Source: Candidatus Rokuibacteriota bacterium (lineage in GTDB: Bacteria; Methylomirabilota; Methylomirabilia; Rokubacteriales; CSP1-6). From it: DNA of 64,000 bases. Where the stretch lies: assembly GCA_003220495.1 (NCBI GenBank), contig QHSP01000022.1:62001-126000 (forward strand), written 5' to 3'. Below the pieces are notes generated by a model, which did no database searches, had not been told where the DNA came from, and was given only the letters and a program-made list of their open reading frames with translations. The position numbers and the translations under genes were made by a program. This document shows, piece by piece, positions 48,150 to 57,301 of this stretch. Position 1 is the first letter of the stretch. Every line of letters starts with the position of its first letter.

Positions 48150-49135
48150 GCATCGCGGTCATCGGCGGGGGAAGCTGGGGCACGGCGCTGGCGATCCACG
48201 TCGCGCGGACCGGCGCGGCGGTCCGACTCTGGGCCCGTGAGCGCGAGGTCGTCGACGGGATCCGAACGCGCCGCCGGAGCCCGTGGTATCTAGCCGATAT
48301 CGACGTGCCGCCTCCGGTGGAGGCGACGAACGACATCGACCAGGCGCTCCGCGGCGCCACGCTCGCGATCATCGTCGTGCCGTCCGAGTTCGTGGCGGCG
48401 ACCCTGAAGACGCTCCCGTCCATCCCGGCAGACGTGCCGATCCTGTCGGCGACGAAGGGGCTCGATCCCGAGCGCCATCTGCGGATGAGCGAGGTGATCA
48501 CCGAGCGATTCCCCGACGCGCGCGTGGCCGTGCTCTCGGGCCCGACGTTCGCGCGCGAGGTGGCGCTCGCGCGTCCGACGGCGGCCGTGATCGCCACGCG
48601 TGACGACACCCTGGCCGCTGCGCTCCAGCGAAGGCTCGGCACGCGGGAGTTCCGGCTCTACGCGAACCGCGACGTGATCGGCGTCGAGGTGGGCGGCGCC
48701 GTGAAGAACGTCATGGCCATCGCCACCGGCATCGCCGACGGCCTCGGCCTCGGCGAGAACGCGCGCGCCGCTCTCGTCACGCGCGGGCTCGCCGAGATGA
48801 CGCGCCTGGCGGTCGCGCTGGGCGCCATCTCCGGAACCATGGCCGGTCTCGCCGGCCTCGGCGACCTCGTGCTCACGTGCACCGGGAGCCTGTCGCGCAA
48901 CCGGCAGCTCGGCATGGCGCTCGCGAAGGGCGGGACTGCGGCGGCCGTCGAGCGCGAGACGCGCATGATCGCCGAGGGCGCGCGCACGGTGGTCTCGGCG
49001 CTGGCGCTCGCCCGCCGCTACTCGGTCACCTTGCCGATCTGCCACGAGGTCGGCGCGGTGCTCTTCGACGGCAAGCCCCCGGCGGACGCGCTGGCCTCGC
49101 TTCTCGAGCGGCCCGTGAAACGGGAGGACCGTTAG
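48146..49135 (+). CDS. gpsA: Glycerol-3-phosphate dehydrogenase [NAD(P)+]
   Basis: This 329-residue enzyme reduces dihydroxyacetone phosphate to sn-glycerol-3-phosphate. The Rossmann motif IAVIGGGSWGTALA is at residues 3-16. LSATKGLD, LSGPTFAREVA, GVEVGGAVKNVMAIATGIADGLGLGENARAALVTRGLAEMTRL (catalytic Lys) and GLAGLGDLVLTCTGSLSRNRQLG are diagnostic. It is coupled to plsY, which consumes its product. Confidence 0.96.
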   Translation: MSIAVIGGGSWGTALAIHVARTGAAVRLWAREREVVDGIRTRRRSPWYLADIDVPPPVEATNDIDQALRGATLAIIVVPSEFVAATLKTLPSIPADVPILSATKGLDPERHLRMSEVITERFPDARVAVLSGPTFAREVALARPTAAVIATRDDTLAAALQRRLGTREFRLYANRDVIGVEVGGAVKNVMAIATGIADGLGLGENARAALVTRGLAEMTRLAVALGAISGTMAGLAGLGDLVLTCTGSLSRNRQLGMALAKGGTAAAVERETRMIAEGARTVVSALALARRYSVTLPICHEVGAVLFDGKPPADALASLLERPVKREDR

Positions 49136-49139
49136 CGCG

Positions 49140-50144
49140 ATGCCCGAGCTGCGCAAGGATCCGGTCGTCGGGCGCTGGGTGATCATCGCGACGGAGCGCG
49201 CGCGGCGGCCGTCCGACTTCGTCGCCGAGCCGGTGCGTCCTCGCGCGAGTGCCTGCGCCTTCTGCGCGGGCCACGAGTCCCAGACGCCGCCGGAGATTCT
49301 CGCCGGCCGCCCGCCCGATGGCGAGCCGAACGGCCCGGGCTGGACCTATCGGGTCGTGCCGAACAAGTTTCCGGCGCTCCGGATCGAGGGCGAGCTCGAG
49401 CCCTCGGGCGAGGGCCTCTTCGACCGGATGAACGGGGTCGGCGCCCACGAGGTCGTCATCGAGACGCCCGAGCACGGCGCGTCGCTCGCCGGCCTCTCGG
49501 TCGACGCCGTCGCCGACGTCTTGTTCGCGTTCCGCGAGCGCATGCTGGATCTCAAAAAGGATCCGCGGTTCGCGTACGTCCTCGTGTTCAAGAACCACGG
49601 CGAGGCCGCCGGCGCCTCGCTCGAGCACCCGCACTCGCAGCTCATCGCGACGCCCATCATCCCGATCATGGTGTCCGAGGAGCTGGCCGGGTCGGCCCAG
49701 TACTACGACATGAAGGAGCGGTGCGTCTGGTGCGACATGGTCCGCCAGGAGCGGCGGGGCAGGGGCCGGCTGGTCGTCGAGTCCAGCGACTTCGTGGCGC
49801 TGGCGCCGTTCGCCCCGCGGTTTCCCTTCGAGACCTGGATCCTCCCGGTGCGGCACCGGGCGGCCTTCGAGGAATCGACGGAGGAGGAGCTGCGTGGCGC
49901 GGCCTCCATCCTCGGCGAGGTCCTTCGCCGCGTGAACCAGGTGCTCGGCGAGCCGCCGTTCAACTTCATGCTGCACACGGCGCCGTTCCGCGAGGCCCAG
50001 CTGGAGTCCTTCCACTGGCATCTCGAGGTGATCCCGAAGCTCACGCGGGTCGCCGGCTTCGAGTGGGGCAGCGGGTTCTTCATCAACCCCGTGCCGCCCG
50101 AGGACGCCGCCGACGCTCTACGGGCAGGTACCGGTCGATCGTGA
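49140..50144 (+). CDS. galT: Galactose-1-phosphate uridylyltransferase family protein
   Basis: This 334-residue nucleotidyltransferase of the HIT superfamily has zinc-type cysteines in CAFCAGHESQTP. YRVVPNKFPAL and FKNHGEAAGASLEHPHSQLIATP contain the nucleophile His of HPHSQ (near residue 164). CVWCDM provides a second Cys pair. PRFPFETWILP and FHWHLEVIPKL follow. The family also includes ADP-glucose/phosphate adenylyltransferases, and there are no other galactose genes here, so the natural sugar phosphate is uncertain. Confidence 0.88.
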   Translation: MPELRKDPVVGRWVIIATERARRPSDFVAEPVRPRASACAFCAGHESQTPPEILAGRPPDGEPNGPGWTYRVVPNKFPALRIEGELEPSGEGLFDRMNGVGAHEVVIETPEHGASLAGLSVDAVADVLFAFRERMLDLKKDPRFAYVLVFKNHGEAAGASLEHPHSQLIATPIIPIMVSEELAGSAQYYDMKERCVWCDMVRQERRGRGRLVVESSDFVALAPFAPRFPFETWILPVRHRAAFEESTEEELRGAASILGEVLRRVNQVLGEPPFNFMLHTAPFREAQLESFHWHLEVIPKLTRVAGFEWGSGFFINPVPPEDAADALRAGTGRS

Positions 50145-50150
50145 TAACAT
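50143..50150 (+). promoter_or_regulatory. Possible extended -10 promoter for the tRNA genes
   Basis: TG-A-TAACAT directly overlaps the galT stop and ends 13 bases before tRNA-Gly. No good -35 box is visible. It is the only candidate between galT and the tRNA. Confidence 0.35.
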
Positions 50151-50163
50151 CACCGGCTGTGGC

Positions 50164-50238
<75 letters not shown>

Positions 50239-50270
50239 GAATCTTTCGATCGACCGGCTCCCACCATCGG

Positions 50271-50346
50271 GGCGGCGTAGCCAAGTGGCTAAGGCGGAGG
50301 TCTGCAAAACCTCTACTCAGCGGTTCGAATCCGCTCGCCGCCTCCA
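50271..50346 (+). tRNA. tRNA-Cys (anticodon GCA)
   Basis: Acceptor GGCGGCG pairs with CGCCGCC, then T and an encoded CCA. Anticodon stem GAGGT/ACCTC closes loop CTGCAAA, giving GCA. The T arm is AGCGG-TTCGAAT-CCGCT. Confidence 0.95.
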
Positions 50347-50394
50347 TGTCACCCACGTCGTCACCAACGTCTTGAGGATTCCCGGAGCGTCTTC

Positions 50395-50766
50395 ATGGCC
50401 GAGCTAATCAAGCGGGTGGGTCCGCCGAAGGCGACCGACCTCAAAGGTGAGGAATTCACCTGGACCATCCAGCTCAGCGTCGCGCCGTCGCGCGAATGGT
50501 CGCGGCTCTTCTCCGAGCCCGCCGAGTCGACCGTGCTCTGTCATCCCCGGCGTCTCGGCATGATGCACCAGGCCCTGGTCTTCAAATCCGACGAGGGCCA
50601 CCTGGCGACCTGGGTGCAGTACATCGACAAGTGGATCGGCGGCGCGAACAGGGGCATGGAGGAGCAGGAGGAGGCCGAGCGGCAACGCAAGACGAAGGCG
50701 CTCGTCGAGGAGGACGAGCGGCAGAAGCGCATCCGTCAGGTCAACGAGAAGGTCAAGAATCTCTGA
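50395..50766 (+). CDS. Hypothetical protein with charged coiled-coil tail
   Basis: This 123-residue soluble protein is encoded between tRNA-Cys and tRNA-Leu. The first 80 residues look globular (FTWTIQLSVAPSREW, CHPRRLGMMHQALVFKSDEGHLATWVQYIDKWI). Residues about 88-123 are a highly charged helix rich in Glu, Arg, Gln and Lys. No signal peptide, membrane segment or known motif is seen, and I do not recognise the family. Codon usage resembles the neighbours. The ATG follows GGAGCG by about 9 bases. Confidence 0.7.
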   Translation: MAELIKRVGPPKATDLKGEEFTWTIQLSVAPSREWSRLFSEPAESTVLCHPRRLGMMHQALVFKSDEGHLATWVQYIDKWIGGANRGMEEQEEAERQRKTKALVEEDERQKRIRQVNEKVKNL

Positions 50767-50767
50767 G

Positions 50768-50783
50768 CCCGTCGATCGACGGG
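50768..50783. repeat. 16-bp perfect palindrome at the 5' end of tRNA-Leu
   Basis: CCCGTCGATCGACGGG is its own reverse complement and overlaps the first three bases of the tRNA. It could act as a weak terminator for the preceding gene or as a processing signal. There is no T run. Confidence 0.35.
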
Positions 50784-50867
50784 GGCGTGGTGGAACAGGG
50801 ATACACTGAGGGCTTAAAACCCTCTGTCCGCAAGGACTTGCAGGTTCGAATCCTGCCGCCCCTACCA
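50781..50867 (+). tRNA. tRNA-Leu (anticodon TAA)
   Basis: This 87-base class II tRNA has acceptor GGGGGCG pairing with CGCCCCT (first pair G-U), discriminator A and an encoded CCA. The anticodon stem GAGGG/CCCTC closes loop CTTAAAA, giving TAA. The long variable arm is GTCCGCAAGGAC. The T arm is GCAGG-TTCGAAT-CCTGC. A LAGLIDADG-type gene starts 15 bp downstream. Confidence 0.93.
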
Positions 50868-50882
50868 CCCTCGCCGCTTCAA

Positions 50883-51500
50883 ATGCCCGCAGATCTCGAC
50901 GCCGCACAGCATGCGGCGTACAGCTACTTGCTCGGGATGTATCTCGGCGACGGCTACATTGGCCGCACACCTCGCACATATCGCCTCGAAGTCTCGTTAC
51001 ACAAACGCCAGGCGCGCGTCATCGAGCGCGTTGCGCGCGCCATCTCCGTGCTGCGTCCCGGCCACCCGGTCGGCCTTCGTCGTCGCGGTCCGGTCACGGT
51101 CGTCAATGCGTACTCCAACGCCTGGCCGGTGCTGTTTCCACAGCACGGCGCGGGACGAAAGCATCAGCGGCCGATCGTCCTGGAGCCCTGGCAACGAAGC
51201 ATCGTGGAGCAGCATCCGGTCGAGTTTCTTCAGGGATGTATCGAGTCCGACGGTTGCAGGCACCGGCGCATCGTGGCAGGGCGCAACTACCCGGCCTATT
51301 CGTTCACGAATCACTCGCCGGACATCTTGCAGCTCTTCGTCTGGGCGTGCGGCCTGCTCCGGCTACATCCGCGCCAAGCGAACCGCGTGACGATCTCGCT
51401 GGCGCGACGCGCAGACGTGGCCACGCTCGACAGCCTCTTCGGGCTCGGCGAAGGCGCGGAGCCGAGCGCCGGGAGCATCAGCCCACTCTTAACCCCGTGA
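50883..51500 (+). CDS. Free-standing LAGLIDADG-type endonuclease-like protein
   Basis: This 205-residue protein has two LAGLIDADG-like helices: YLLGMYLGDGYIGR (residues about 15-28) and FLQGCIESDGCRHR (about 116-129). Both keep the acidic residue expected for metal-dependent cleavage. The blocks WPVLFPQHGAGRKH, PIVLEPWQ and YSFTNHSPDI recall a protein family common in Actinobacteria and often annotated as a regulator or endonuclease. It starts 15 bp after tRNA-Leu, with no recognisable promoter. Insertion at the 3' end of a tRNA suggests arrival by transfer. Activity is not shown. Confidence 0.75.
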   Translation: MPADLDAAQHAAYSYLLGMYLGDGYIGRTPRTYRLEVSLHKRQARVIERVARAISVLRPGHPVGLRRRGPVTVVNAYSNAWPVLFPQHGAGRKHQRPIVLEPWQRSIVEQHPVEFLQGCIESDGCRHRRIVAGRNYPAYSFTNHSPDILQLFVWACGLLRLHPRQANRVTISLARRADVATLDSLFGLGEGAEPSAGSISPLLTP

Positions 51501-51528
51501 TATCCTGCGTTGTGTGCTGCCCCTCGTC

Positions 51529-52320
51529 ATGAGCTCACCGGGCGCGATCGCGTTCCAGATCGGTCCGATCGTCATCCGCTGGTACGGCATTCTCATGGCC
51601 ACCGCGATCGTCGTCGGACTCTGGCTCGGGTACCGGCAGGCCAAGCGAGACGGTCTTCCGGCCGATGACATCATCAGCGCCGGGCAGTGGGCGATTCTGG
51701 CCGGACTCGCCGGCGCGCGGCTCTACGAGGTCATCTTCAACTGGGACTACTACGGCCGCTATCCGTCGAAGATCGTCGCGGTGTGGGAGGGCGGCCTCGC
51801 CATGCACGGCGGCCTCATCGTCGGGCCGCTGGTCGGCGCGTGGCTCGCGTATCGGTGGCGGCTACCCATTCTACGAGGGCTCGACGTGGCCGCCCCGTCG
51901 ATGGTGCTCGGTCAGGCCATCGGCCGCTGGGGCAACTTCTTCAACGAAGAGGCCTTCGGCCGTCCAACCGACCTGCCGTGGAAGCTCTACATCTCGCCCG
52001 AGCACCGCCCGCTCGGCTACGCCCAGTTCGAGTACTTCCATCCGACCTTCCTCTACGAGTCGTTGTGGGACTTCGCGGTCTTCATCTTGCTCGTCGGGCT
52101 GCTGCGCCCGCGGCTTCAGGCGCGGCCGGGCGCTTTGTTCTTCGCGTACGTCGGCCTCTACTCGATCGGCCGCTTCGCCATCGAGGCGCTCCGGCTGGAC
52201 AGCTTCTGGCTCGGTCCGGTCCGCGTGCCGCAGCTCGCGAGCATCATCGGCGTGCTCGTCGCGGTCGTCGGGATGGCCTGGACGAGCCGCCGCGCCACCG
52301 AATCGCCAGCGACCAGCTGA
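51529..52320 (+). CDS. lgt: Prolipoprotein diacylglyceryl transferase
   Basis: This protein of about 263 residues has seven membrane helices and attaches diacylglycerol to lipobox cysteines. IAFQIGPIVIRWYGILMATA is the N-terminal signature. HGGLIVGPL contains the conserved HGG. IGRWGNFFNEEAFGRPTDLPW is the Lgt motif, and RPLGYAQFEYFHPTFLYESLWD follows. ATG 51529 is used; a GTG at 51514 would add five residues. It would serve the YbgF-like lipoprotein seen at 34956. Confidence 0.95.
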   Translation: MSSPGAIAFQIGPIVIRWYGILMATAIVVGLWLGYRQAKRDGLPADDIISAGQWAILAGLAGARLYEVIFNWDYYGRYPSKIVAVWEGGLAMHGGLIVGPLVGAWLAYRWRLPILRGLDVAAPSMVLGQAIGRWGNFFNEEAFGRPTDLPWKLYISPEHRPLGYAQFEYFHPTFLYESLWDFAVFILLVGLLRPRLQARPGALFFAYVGLYSIGRFAIEALRLDSFWLGPVRVPQLASIIGVLVAVVGMAWTSRRATESPATS

Positions 52321-52333
52321 GCGCGAGGGCAGG

Positions 52334-53734
52334 GTGCGCCTCGAGCGAGTGGGCACGTATCTCTGGCAGATTCCTCAGGACACGGGCCGCGGCATGCGCG
52401 TCCCGGGCCTCGTCATCGCCGACGAGCAGCTGATCGAGTCGATTCGTTCCGACGCGTCGCTCGATCAGATCGCCAACGGCGCGACGTTGCCGGGCATCGT
52501 GAGGGCCGCGATGGCGATGCCCGACATCCATCAGGGCTACGGGCTCCCGGTCGGCGGCGTCGTCGCGACCGACGCGCGGCACGGCGTCGTGAGCCCGGGC
52601 GCCATCGGGTTCGATATCAACTGCGGCGTGCGCCTGCTCGGCACCGCGCTCCGCGCGGACACGCTCGCCGATCGCATGGAAGCGCTCGTCGACGCGCTCT
52701 ACACCGCGATCCCGACCGGCGTGGGCTCCCGCGGCGAGCTGACGCTCGACGCGAACGCCCTCGATCACGTCCTCGCGCGCGGCGCCGCCTGGGCGGTGAA
52801 GACCGGATACGGCGACTCCGAGGATCTGGCGCGAATCGAGTCCGGCGGGGGCCTCGAGGGCGCCGCGCCCGACAGCGTCTCGGCCCACGCCCGCGAGCGC
52901 GGCCGGCGGCAGCTCGGCACGCTCGGCTCGGGTAATCACTTTCTCGAGGTGCAAACCGTCGAGGTGGTCTACGACGAGCGAGCGGCCAGCGCGCTGGGCG
53001 TGAGCGAGGGGCAGGTGACGGTCATGATCCACACCGGCTCGCGAGGGCTCGGCCACCAGGTGTGCACTGACTATCTCGACGTGACCGGCCGGGCGCTCCG
53101 CCGCTACGGCATCAGCGTGCCCGATCGCCAGCTGGCGTGCGCGCCCGTGGACTCCGACGAGGCGCGCGCCTACCTCGGCGCGATGCGCGCGGCCGCCAAC
53201 TTCGCCTTCGCGAATCGTCAGGTGCTCACGCACTGGACCCGGCAGGTCTTCGAGCGGAGCCTCCAGATCGGCCCGCGCGAGCTCGGGATGCGCGTCGTGT
53301 ACGACGTCGCCCACAACATCGCCAAGGAAGAAGAGCACGACGTGGACGGCGCCCGCCGGCGCCTCATCGTGCACCGCAAGGGCGCAACGCGCGCGTTTCC
53401 GGGCCAGCCCGTGCTCGTCCCCGGCGACATGGGACGCTACTCCTATCTGCTGCTCGGGACCGAGCAGGCGATGCGGGAGACGTTCGGGAGCACGTGCCAC
53501 GGGGCGGGGCGGCGACTCAGCCGGACGGCCGCGGTGAAGGCGGCGCGCGGCCGAAGGATCGGCGACGAGCTCCGCGAGCGCGGCGTGCTGGCCCGCGCGA
53601 CCGGTCGCGACGCGCTGGCCGAGGAGATGCCGGAGGCGTACAAGGACGTCGCCGACGTCGTCGACGTGGTGCATCGCTTCGGCATCTCGACGCGCGTCGC
53701 GCGCCTCAAGCCGCTGGCCGTCATCAAGGGGTGA
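52334..53734 (+). CDS. rtcB: RNA-splicing ligase RtcB family protein
   Basis: This 466-residue protein ligates RNA 2',3'-cyclic phosphate or 3'-phosphate ends to 5'-OH ends using GTP and manganese. AMPDIHQGYGLPVGGVVAT and GAIGFDINCGVRLL (metal Cys near residue 96) are diagnostic. LGTLGSGNHFLEVQ, IHTGSRGLGHQVC, VYDVAHNIAKEE, HRKGATRAFPG and STCHGAGRRLSR (nucleophile-His region) complete the family pattern. A GTG 13 bp after lgt with AGGGC upstream is the likely start. No archease gene is adjacent. Confidence 0.94.
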   Translation: MRLERVGTYLWQIPQDTGRGMRVPGLVIADEQLIESIRSDASLDQIANGATLPGIVRAAMAMPDIHQGYGLPVGGVVATDARHGVVSPGAIGFDINCGVRLLGTALRADTLADRMEALVDALYTAIPTGVGSRGELTLDANALDHVLARGAAWAVKTGYGDSEDLARIESGGGLEGAAPDSVSAHARERGRRQLGTLGSGNHFLEVQTVEVVYDERAASALGVSEGQVTVMIHTGSRGLGHQVCTDYLDVTGRALRRYGISVPDRQLACAPVDSDEARAYLGAMRAAANFAFANRQVLTHWTRQVFERSLQIGPRELGMRVVYDVAHNIAKEEEHDVDGARRRLIVHRKGATRAFPGQPVLVPGDMGRYSYLLLGTEQAMRETFGSTCHGAGRRLSRTAAVKAARGRRIGDELRERGVLARATGRDALAEEMPEAYKDVADVVDVVHRFGISTRVARLKPLAVIKG

Positions 53735-53761
53735 CCCCGCGCCGCGTGGTACACTAACGCG

Positions 53762-55465
53762 ATGTCCTGGTCACTGAAGAAGAAATCACAAGCGCTGCTC
53801 GCCGACGAGCAGGGGACCGTGATCAAGGATTGGGGCGGCAAGATCTCCGTCGCCCTCGTCTATCCGAACACGTACGCCGTCGGCATGTCGAACCTCGGCT
53901 TCCAGACCATCTATCGGCATCTGAACGCGATGCCGGACGTCGTCTGCGAGCGCGTGTTCATGCCCGAGCCGGCCGACCTGGACGAGATGCGCCGAGCGCA
54001 GACGCCGCCGTTCTCGCTCGAGTCACTCCGGCCCCTCACCGACTTCCACCTCGTCGGCTTCTCGGTGACCTACGAGGGTGACTACGTCAACGTCTTGCGG
54101 CTGCTCGCGATGGCGGGGATCCCGCTGCGCGCGAGCGTCCGACGTCCGCACGACCCGCTGGTGCTGATGGGCGGCGTCTGCGCCTTCTCGAATCCGGAGC
54201 CGATCGCGCCGTTCATGGACTTCGTCGTCGTCGGCGAGGGCGAAGAGCTGGTCGTCGAGCTGATCGCCGCCTATCGCGGGGGCTATCGCGACCGCGCGGT
54301 CCTCCTCGCCTCGCTCGCGGGTCTCGACGGCGTCTACGTGCCCGAGCGATACGAGATAGGCTACGGAGCGGACGGGACCATCGCGAGCGTCGACGCGTGT
54401 GACGGCGCGCCCGCGGTCGTCGCCAAGCGTCGTCTCCGCAACGTGAACGCCTTCGAGACGGTCGCGGCGGTGAAGACCTCCCACGCCGAGTACGGCCACA
54501 TGGCGCTCCTCGAGGTGGGCAAAGGCTGCGGGCGAGGCTGCCGCTTCTGTCTGGAGGGTCAGGTGTATCGCCCGGTCAGGCATCGCAGCGTCGACGCCCT
54601 GCGGGAGACCGTCGAGCGGATGGCGGCCGGCGGCGAGCGTCGCATCGGCCTCGTCGGCGCGTGCGTGTCGGACTATCCGTGGCTCGCCGACTTGCTCAAG
54701 GTCGTCGAGGACAACGGCATGGAGCTCTCGATCTCGTCCCTGCGTGCCGACAGCCTCAGCGAAGGGCTGGTGGCCGCGCTGGCGCGGGGCGGCCACCGGA
54801 CGTTGACCGTGGCGCCCGAGGCGGGAACCGAGCGGTTGCGACGCGTCATCCGAAAGTCGATCAGCGACGACCAGCTGATGACCGCGTGCGACCTCGTCCG
54901 GTCTCACGGCATCCCAAATCTGAAGACGTACTTCATGATCGGCCAGCCGACCGAGACCATCGAGGACGTCGAGGCGATCCCGGATCTGGCCGGGCGGATG
55001 CTCGAGCGCCTGCGCGTGCTCGATCCGACCGGCCGGCCGTTCGGGCGGCTCACCCTGTCGGTGTCGTCGTTCGTGCCGAAGCCGTGGACGCCGTTCCAGT
55101 GGGCGCCCTTCGACGGCGCCGAATCGCTCCAGTCGAAGCTCGAGATCATCAAGCGCCGGGTGCGCCGCTTTTCCAACGTGCGCGTGCTCCACGAGAACCC
55201 TCGCGAAGCGGCCCTGCAGGCGCTCCTCGCCCGAGGGGACCGGCGCGTCGGCGAGTTTCTCGAGCTGGCGGCCTGCCACGAGGGCGACTGGCGCCGGGCC
55301 TTGCGCGAGTGGGACGGCGACGCGGCCTTTTACACGACGCGCCGTCGGTTGCCGGAAGAGCGGCTGCCGTGGGATCACTTCGATGTCGGCGTCAAGAAGA
55401 CCGGGCTGCTCCGCGAGTGGGAGCGGGCCGCGGCGGAAGACGCCGTGGCCGCCGGAGCGCGCTGA
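53762..55465 (+). CDS. B12-binding-type radical SAM protein (TIGR03960-like)
   Basis: This 567-residue protein has an N-terminal cobalamin-binding-like domain ([78 protein letters not shown]). A radical SAM core with [19 protein letters not shown] (cluster cysteines near residues 254, 258 and 261) follows. [18 protein letters not shown] and [25 protein letters not shown] occur later. The family's reaction is unknown; it is commonly paired with a DUF2344 protein, which is absent here. A TACACT box ends six bases before the ATG. Confidence 0.88.
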   Translation: MSWSLKKKSQALLADEQGTVIKDWGGKISVALVYPNTYAVGMSNLGFQTIYRHLNAMPDVVCERVFMPEPADLDEMRRAQTPPFSLESLRPLTDFHLVGFSVTYEGDYVNVLRLLAMAGIPLRASVRRPHDPLVLMGGVCAFSNPEPIAPFMDFVVVGEGEELVVELIAAYRGGYRDRAVLLASLAGLDGVYVPERYEIGYGADGTIASVDACDGAPAVVAKRRLRNVNAFETVAAVKTSHAEYGHMALLEVGKGCGRGCRFCLEGQVYRPVRHRSVDALRETVERMAAGGERRIGLVGACVSDYPWLADLLKVVEDNGMELSISSLRADSLSEGLVAALARGGHRTLTVAPEAGTERLRRVIRKSISDDQLMTACDLVRSHGIPNLKTYFMIGQPTETIEDVEAIPDLAGRMLERLRVLDPTGRPFGRLTLSVSSFVPKPWTPFQWAPFDGAESLQSKLEIIKRRVRRFSNVRVLHENPREAALQALLARGDRRVGEFLELAACHEGDWRRALREWDGDAAFYTTRRRLPEERLPWDHFDVGVKKTGLLREWERAAAEDAVAAGAR

Positions 55466-56487
55466 TGGCCGTCCGGGACGTCTATCAGCGACCCCTGCGC
55501 AATCTCCGGATCTCGGTGACCGACCGATGCAACCTGCGCTGCAGCTACTGCATGCCCGAAGAGGACTACGTCTGGCTCCCGCGCGAGCAGATCCTCAACT
55601 TCGAGGAGATCAGCACGCTCGCCGACGTCTTCATCGACCTGGGCGTCGACAAGATCCGACTCACCGGAGGCGAGCCGCTGCTGCGGCGCGACCTCCCGGA
55701 GCTGATCCGCCTCCTGGCGGCGAAAACGAAGCTCCGCGATCTGGCGTTGACGACCAATGGCGTCCTGCTCGGCGAGCAGGCGCGCCTGCTCCGGGTCGCC
55801 GGACTCCATCGCGTCACCGTGAGCCTCGACACCCTGCGGTCCGATCGCTTCACGGCGCTCACGCGCCGTGCGAATCACGGGCAGGTGCTCGCCGGGATCG
55901 CGGCGCTGGCGCCGGCGGGCTTCACCGGGACGAAGCTCGACACGGTGGTCATGCGGGACGTCAACGACGACGAGCTGGCCGAGCTGATCGAATACGGCCG
56001 GACGGTACCGGCCGAGGTGCGCTTCATCGAGTACATGGACGTGGGCGGCGCAACCCGCTGGTCGATGGACAAGGTCGTGAGTCGGGCCGACATGCTGGAG
56101 GCCCTGGCGCGCCGATACGGGCGGATCGAGCCGGTGATCGAGGAGAGCACCGCGCCTGCCGATCGCTATCGGCTGGCCGACGGGACCGTCTTCGGGATCA
56201 TCTCGTCCACGACCGAGCCGTTCTGCGCGAGCTGCGACCGCAGCCGGCTCACGGCCGACGGCGTCTTCTATCTCTGTCTCTACGCCCAGCAGGGCGTCGA
56301 CCTCCGGGGGCCGCTTCGCCGCGGGGCGTCGCGTGATGAGCTCGCCGCGCTGATCGCAGGCGCATGGAGCCGGCGCGCTGACCGCGGCGCCGAGGAACGG
56401 CTGAGGCTGCGGGACCGCACCCCCCTCGTGCAGATCGGTCGCCTGCGTGAGGACCCGCACCTGGAGATGCACACGCGGGGCGGGTAG
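55465..56487 (+). CDS. moaA: GTP 3',8-cyclase (molybdenum cofactor biosynthesis protein A)
   Basis: This 340-residue radical SAM enzyme starts molybdopterin synthesis from GTP. The SAM cluster is in [11 protein letters not shown] (Cys22, Cys26 and Cys29). [14 protein letters not shown] and [12 protein letters not shown] follow. The second cluster is in [20 protein letters not shown]. It ends in the conserved di-glycine (HTRGG), which contributes to catalysis in MoaA. The ATG overlaps the stop of the preceding radical SAM gene. No moaC, moaD or moaE is adjacent; moeA is about 20 kb away. Confidence 0.95.
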   Translation: MAVRDVYQRPLRNLRISVTDRCNLRCSYCMPEEDYVWLPREQILNFEEISTLADVFIDLGVDKIRLTGGEPLLRRDLPELIRLLAAKTKLRDLALTTNGVLLGEQARLLRVAGLHRVTVSLDTLRSDRFTALTRRANHGQVLAGIAALAPAGFTGTKLDTVVMRDVNDDELAELIEYGRTVPAEVRFIEYMDVGGATRWSMDKVVSRADMLEALARRYGRIEPVIEESTAPADRYRLADGTVFGIISSTTEPFCASCDRSRLTADGVFYLCLYAQQGVDLRGPLRRGASRDELAALIAGAWSRRADRGAEERLRLRDRTPLVQIGRLREDPHLEMHTRGG

Positions 56488-56493
56488 CGTGGA

Positions 56494-56544
56494 GCGCGCG
56501 CTGCAGGCCGTCGTGGGCTCAGAACCCCACCCCGCCGAGGCGCG
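56494..56544 (-). repeat. GC-rich dispersed repeat, family 2, copy 3 (inverted)
   Basis: Read on the minus strand it gives CGCGCCTCGGCGGGG, a middle with GGTTCTGAGCCCACGA, and CGGCCTGCAGCGCGC. The ends match 10302-10359 closely; the middle has diverged. It lies in the 81-bp gap between moaA and the chlorite-dismutase-family gene, which also holds that gene's GGAGG. Confidence 0.5.
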
Positions 56545-56568
56545 TCGGTAGATTTGGAGGGCAGACGC

Positions 56569-57282
56569 GTGAGCGCCTCTGACACGACCAAGATCGACGT
56601 CCAGGAGCACGGCGCCGACCGGCAGACCTCCGATCGGCGGCTCTTCATGCAGCTCTCTGCCTTCGGCAACTGCCTCGACGCGAAGCCGCTCCAACGGGCG
56701 CTCGAGTCGAGCCGGCTCGAGGCCGTCCTGTACCAGGACGTCAACGACCCGCGCGGCGTCGCCGTGGTCTCGATGAGCGAGGATCCGACCTTCTTCGTGA
56801 CGGGGCTCCGCGAGGTGCTCAACGCCGAGCCCTTCGCCGGGCTTTCTCAGAAACCCGAGCTGACCATGTTCGGACGGACGTACGCTTCGGGTTTCGAGAC
56901 GGACCTCGAGGACTGGCTACTTCGGCGTCCCCGCCGCGCCGCGCTCAACCCGGCGTGGCCGTGGGGGATCTGGTATCCGTTGCGCCGCACCGGGTCGTTC
57001 AGCAAGTTGACGCCGCAGGAGCAAGGCGCCATCATCCGCGAGCACAGCGTGCTCGGCCGCGCCTATGGCGACGGCGATCTGGCTCACGACGTGCGGCTGG
57101 CCTGCCACGGCCTCGACGTCAACGACAACGACTTCGTCATCGGCCTCGTCGGGCGCCAACTCCACCCGCTCTCGCACCTCGTGCAGGCCATGCGAAAGAC
57201 CACGCAGACCGCGCAGTACCTCCAGACGCTCGGCCCCTTCTTCGTGGGCCACGCGCTCTGGCAGAGCCCGTTCGCGGGATAG
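56569..57282 (+). CDS. Chlorite dismutase / HemQ family protein
   Basis: This 237-residue protein has a first half with FMQLSAFGNCLDAKPLQRAL and LFGRTYAS-like segments. Its second half, WPWGIWYPLRRTGSFSKLTPQEQGAIIREHSVLGRAYGDGDL, then CHGLDVNDNDFVIGLVG and TTQTAQYLQTLGPFFVGHAL, fits the chlorite dismutase fold, in which the C-terminal half binds heme. HemQ members decarboxylate coproheme; true chlorite dismutases make O2 and chloride. I cannot tell which by eye, nor confirm the axial His. GTG 56569 has GGAGG eight bases upstream; a TTG at 56554 overlaps that site. Confidence 0.8.
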   Translation: MSASDTTKIDVQEHGADRQTSDRRLFMQLSAFGNCLDAKPLQRALESSRLEAVLYQDVNDPRGVAVVSMSEDPTFFVTGLREVLNAEPFAGLSQKPELTMFGRTYASGFETDLEDWLLRRPRRAALNPAWPWGIWYPLRRTGSFSKLTPQEQGAIIREHSVLGRAYGDGDLAHDVRLACHGLDVNDNDFVIGLVGRQLHPLSHLVQAMRKTTQTAQYLQTLGPFFVGHALWQSPFAG

Positions 57283-57301
57283 CTCGGACGAGGAGGACTC
57301 G

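Noticed and set aside
50883-51500. Intein or tRNA intron containing the LAGLIDADG protein
   Set aside because: The upstream tRNA-Leu is complete with CCA, and the ORF has its own start and stop and is not inside another protein.
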